A stretch of 64,000 nucleotides of DNA from CALRQJ02 sp943370285 (GTDB lineage: Bacteria; Bacteroidota; Bacteroidia; Chitinophagales; Chitinophagaceae): assembly GCA_943370285.1 (NCBI GenBank), contig CALRQJ020000003.1, positions 1 through 64,000 on the forward strand, given 5' to 3'. Below the pieces are notes generated by a model that was not told the DNA's origin, did no database searches, and saw only the letters and a program-made list of their open reading frames with translations. Below are positions 61,448 to 64,000 of this stretch, in pieces. The position numbers and the translations under genes are program-made. Within the stretch, counting starts at the first letter, position 1. Every line of letters begins with the position of its first letter.

Positions 61448-64000
61448 CTACGCTTTTTTCAATGTAGGTCTTTGCTGACCCATCCACACTTTTTTGCCTT
61501 GTATTGCTCTTGCCAAATACATGAAACCAACTAATATAAAGAAGAGTGGACCTAGGAAACCTAATAAGGCAACGAACTTAGTGCCAAAGAATCTTTCCAT
61601 TGGTCTTCTTAAACGTTCCGAAATTAGGTACATACTTGGTACCATTACCAGTGTTAAAAAGAAAGAGAATATTAAACCAAAGATGATAGTCCAGCTTAAC
61701 GGTCCCCAAAACACAACACTGTCTCCACCAAAGAAGATGTTTGGATTTAATTCGGTAAACAGTTTTACAAAGTCGATATTAAAACCAACTGCTAATGGCA
61801 ATAGGCCAAGCATAGTAGCTAAGGCAGTAAGTAATACTGGTATGATTCTGATTTTACCTGCCTGAATAGCTGCTTCTCTTGTACGATAGCCACGGCCTCT
61901 TAATTCATCGGTAAATTCAATTAATAGAATACCGTTCTTGATTACAATACCGGCTAATCCAACAACACCTACACCTAGCATGATGGTTGCTATAGTCATA
62001 CCGGTTACTGCATAACCAATCATTACACCAATAACAGAGAAGAAAATTTCTGTCAATACAATGAATGGCTTACTCATGCCGTTAAATTGTAATACTAATA
62101 TTAAGAAGATTAACAATAGTGCTGTTATCAATGCTGTACCTAAGAAACTGATGGTTTCTGCTTGTTGTTCACTTTCGCCACCTTGTTTAATATTTACATC
62201 AGCAGGTATTTTTGATTTGCGTTTAAAATCATCAATCTTCTTGGTTAACTCCGCATTTACAACTGGTGTTAGTGAAGGGTCTAATACATTCGATTGAATC
62301 TGTATCGTACGCTTAACATTCTTACGTTTGATAGCACCTGATGTAGTGGTATAGTCAACCGATGCCACTGCATTTAATGGTACTTGTTTAATAGCCATGG
62401 TATTAAAATCACGGAAGGTGATACGCATATTCATTAAATCGGCAATATTGTTACGACTTAAGTCACTGTATCGCAATTGAATCTTATAATCGTCTTCACC
62501 ATCTTTCAATTTGCTTACTTCTCTACCAAAAACTGCAGTACGAACTTCCATACCAATTTGTCCAGTAGATAAACCTTCCATCAGTGCTTTTTCACGGTCA
62601 ATATTGATGGTGATTTCAGGATTGACTAAGTCCACATCTAACTGTAATTTTTCAATACCATAGATACGATTAGTATCCATATAATTCATCAAGTTAGAAG
62701 CCACTTTGGCAATTTCATCAAAGTTGTCGCCTGAGATTTCAATGTTTACCGGAGGATCTGTGGGTGGGCCACCATCTTCTTGCCCAACTTCAATACTTGC
62801 GCCTGGAATACCTACCATTTGTTTGCGAATATCTTCCATCAGAGGTTTGGTACGTTTGCCGTCTCTTTTTTCATATTCTAAAAATGACACCTGTATACGA
62901 CCCAAGTTAGGTTGCGTACTTCTGTTATTATCTCTCGGATTATTTGCACTTACTGCAACGTTGGTAATCACACTTTCTACAATGCCACCGGGTTTCCAAG
63001 GCATTTCATTCTCCAATACTTTGTATACTCTTTTTTCTAATACTCGTACAACAGAATCGGTATGTGCAGCCTTAGTACCTGCCGGCATTTTTAAATACAC
63101 ATATACAAAATTGGGATCACCACTTGGAAAGAATTGCGATGGATTTCCTCTTGCTATTAACAATACCAATGATATCGGGAACAAGATGAATAAACCAATC
63201 AACATCACAACTGGTCTGCGACCTTGTAATACCCAACGCAATAGTTTCTCATATCTGTTCATTAATCCCGGTAATAATTTCTCTTGGAAATAATGAATGA
63301 TATCACGAAGTACATAACGATTAATAATCATTAAAATGGCTAGAAATAACAACAAGTTACCAAAGCCATTCCAGCCGAATAAATGGAATACTAAGCCAAA
63401 GCCAATAGTTACCCAAAACAATGGTTTTTTGAAAATGGCTTTTTTCTCATCTTCAAACTCTCTGCCCTCAGGTTTCATAAAACTTACGGCAAATACAGGG
63501 TTGATGATGAACGCAACAATCAACGATGCAGCCAATGTTAAGATGAGCATGGTGGGCAGGTAAATCATAAACTTACCAATCAATCCCTTCCATAAAAGCA
63601 ATGGAAAAAATGGAGCCAATGTTGTAGCGGTACCGGCTAATACCGGAATAAACACTTCGCCGGCAGCTTCTTTAGCAGCCTTTACAATAGGCACTTTTCC
63701 GTTGTTATAAATGCGGTGTGTATTTTCAATTACCACAATCGCATCATCTACTATAATTCCTAATCCAAAGAGTAGGGCAAAGAGTACAATAAAGTTTAGG
63801 GTAACATCTGTACCTACAATAAAATCGGCAACAGGTAAAAACAAGAAAGAAACAAACACACTCAAAGGCACACTCAACGCCACAAAGAAGGCATTGGTTA
63901 CACCCATAAAAAACATCAGTACCAACAACACTAATATAAAACCAATGATAATCGTATTCACCAACTCATTGAATGAGGTGGCTGTTTGTTTACTTTGATC
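61448..64000 (-). CDS. RND-family efflux permease, 5'-truncated by the window edge
   Basis: The frame runs open to base 64000, so 850 C-terminal residues are visible and the start lies outside the window. It is an AcrB-like inner-membrane proton-driven pump. The visible part contains the first-half helices 2-6 (IIIGFILVLLVLMFFMG), then LFGLGIIVDDAIVVIENTHR with the proton-relay Asp pair, the second periplasmic porter domain, and the second helix set with GMTIATIMLGVGVVGLAGIVIKNGILLIEF. The C terminus is a short charged tail. Which compound it exports is not shown. Membrane-fusion and outer-membrane partners are outside the window. A terminator follows. Confidence 0.93.
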   Translation of the reverse strand, partial: DQSKQTATSFNELVNTIIIGFILVLLVLMFFMGVTNAFFVALSVPLSVFVSFLFLPVADFIVGTDVTLNFIVLFALLFGLGIIVDDAIVVIENTHRIYNNGKVPIVKAAKEAAGEVFIPVLAGTATTLAPFFPLLLWKGLIGKFMIYLPTMLILTLAASLIVAFIINPVFAVSFMKPEGREFEDEKKAIFKKPLFWVTIGFGLVFHLFGWNGFGNLLLFLAILMIINRYVLRDIIHYFQEKLLPGLMNRYEKLLRWVLQGRRPVVMLIGLFILFPISLVLLIARGNPSQFFPSGDPNFVYVYLKMPAGTKAAHTDSVVRVLEKRVYKVLENEMPWKPGGIVESVITNVAVSANNPRDNNRSTQPNLGRIQVSFLEYEKRDGKRTKPLMEDIRKQMVGIPGASIEVGQEDGGPPTDPPVNIEISGDNFDEIAKVASNLMNYMDTNRIYGIEKLQLDVDLVNPEITINIDREKALMEGLSTGQIGMEVRTAVFGREVSKLKDGEDDYKIQLRYSDLSRNNIADLMNMRITFRDFNTMAIKQVPLNAVASVDYTTTSGAIKRKNVKRTIQIQSNVLDPSLTPVVNAELTKKIDDFKRKSKIPADVNIKQGGESEQQAETISFLGTALITALLLIFLILVLQFNGMSKPFIVLTEIFFSVIGVMIGYAVTGMTIATIMLGVGVVGLAGIVIKNGILLIEFTDELRGRGYRTREAAIQAGKIRIIPVLLTALATMLGLLPLAVGFNIDFVKLFTELNPNIFFGGDSVVFWGPLSWTIIFGLIFSFFLTLVMVPSMYLISERLRRPMERFFGTKFVALLGFLGPLFFILVGFMYLARAIQGKKVWMGQQRPTLKKA

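Noticed and set aside
62706..63293. 195-codon plus-strand frame inside the RND permease
   Set aside because: It is antisense to a conserved gene; long antisense frames are common opposite such sequence.
1..64000. CRISPR arrays, tRNA/rRNA genes, insertion sequences and prophage
   Set aside because: No regular direct repeats, no tRNA T-loop or anticodon pattern, no transposase or integrase, and no phage structural genes were seen on either strand.

Overview
The window looks like an ordinary chromosomal segment of a low-GC Bacteroidota bacterium, most likely of the Chitinophagaceae. Four things point there: Bacteroidota-type promoters (TTTG, 19 bases, TAnnTTTG), many exported lipoproteins, a type IX-like C-terminal sorting domain, and phylum-typical families (GHL10, DUF3857, YkuD_2, DUF1015 beside serC, AIM24, 2TM). 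I found no tRNA, rRNA, CRISPR array, insertion sequence, prophage or origin. Both ends cut a gene: polA on the left, and an RND efflux permease on the right.

Layout. 1-5.7 kb: polA end, a PfkB-type kinase, and a cell-wall group (an L,D-transpeptidase facing an N-acetylmuramoyl-L-alanine amidase) plus a propeller lipoprotein. 5.9-11.1 kb: an orphan korB, a fasciclin protein, and a ppc gene preceded by an LCIB-family carbonic-anhydrase-like gene. 11.5-17 kb: a DoxX-like protein, a secreted sialate-O-acetylesterase-like enzyme, formate-THF ligase, and a saccharopine-dehydrogenase-like oxidoreductase. 17.2-22 kb: an exported caspase-TPR protein tightly linked to an exported YD/RHS-repeat protein. 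22-27.7 kb: MarR, a GHL10 hydrolase, and a 5-oxoprolinase operon (fused pxpB-pxpC, pxpA, NRAMP-like carrier). 27.7-36.3 kb: an exported TPR-CHAT protein, a 72-residue orphan, Hsp20, a second GHL10, a DUF2971 protein, an AraC regulator with a DUF6265 protein, and a small lipoprotein. 36.6-45.1 kb: typA with a structured leader, VOC and DUF1801 proteins, a second L,D-transpeptidase, and a 1582-residue WD40-caspase protein. 45.4-51.8 kb: serC, DUF1015, TPR, YceI, 2TM and an acyl-CoA synthetase. 51.8-64 kb: a secreted zinc phospholipase/nuclease, DUF502, AIM24, a GH13 amylase lipoprotein, a DUF3857/transglutaminase pair, a KdgK-like kinase and the RND permease.

Genes that seem to work together. 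The LCIB-like carbonic anhydrase could supply bicarbonate to PEP carboxylase for anaplerosis. The pxp operon would take up and open 5-oxoproline. Several genes act on the envelope: an amidase, two YkuD enzymes, and two GHL10 hydrolases related to the denuded-glycan hydrolase DigH. Three clan CD peptidase-like proteins (caspase-TPR, TPR-CHAT, WD40-caspase), all with apparent signal peptides and intact His/Cys dyads, lie within 28 kb. The caspase-TPR plus YD-repeat pair and the LCIB-ppc pair are the best candidates for undescribed systems here.

All calls come from reading the translated sequence and remembered family motifs. No database search was run.
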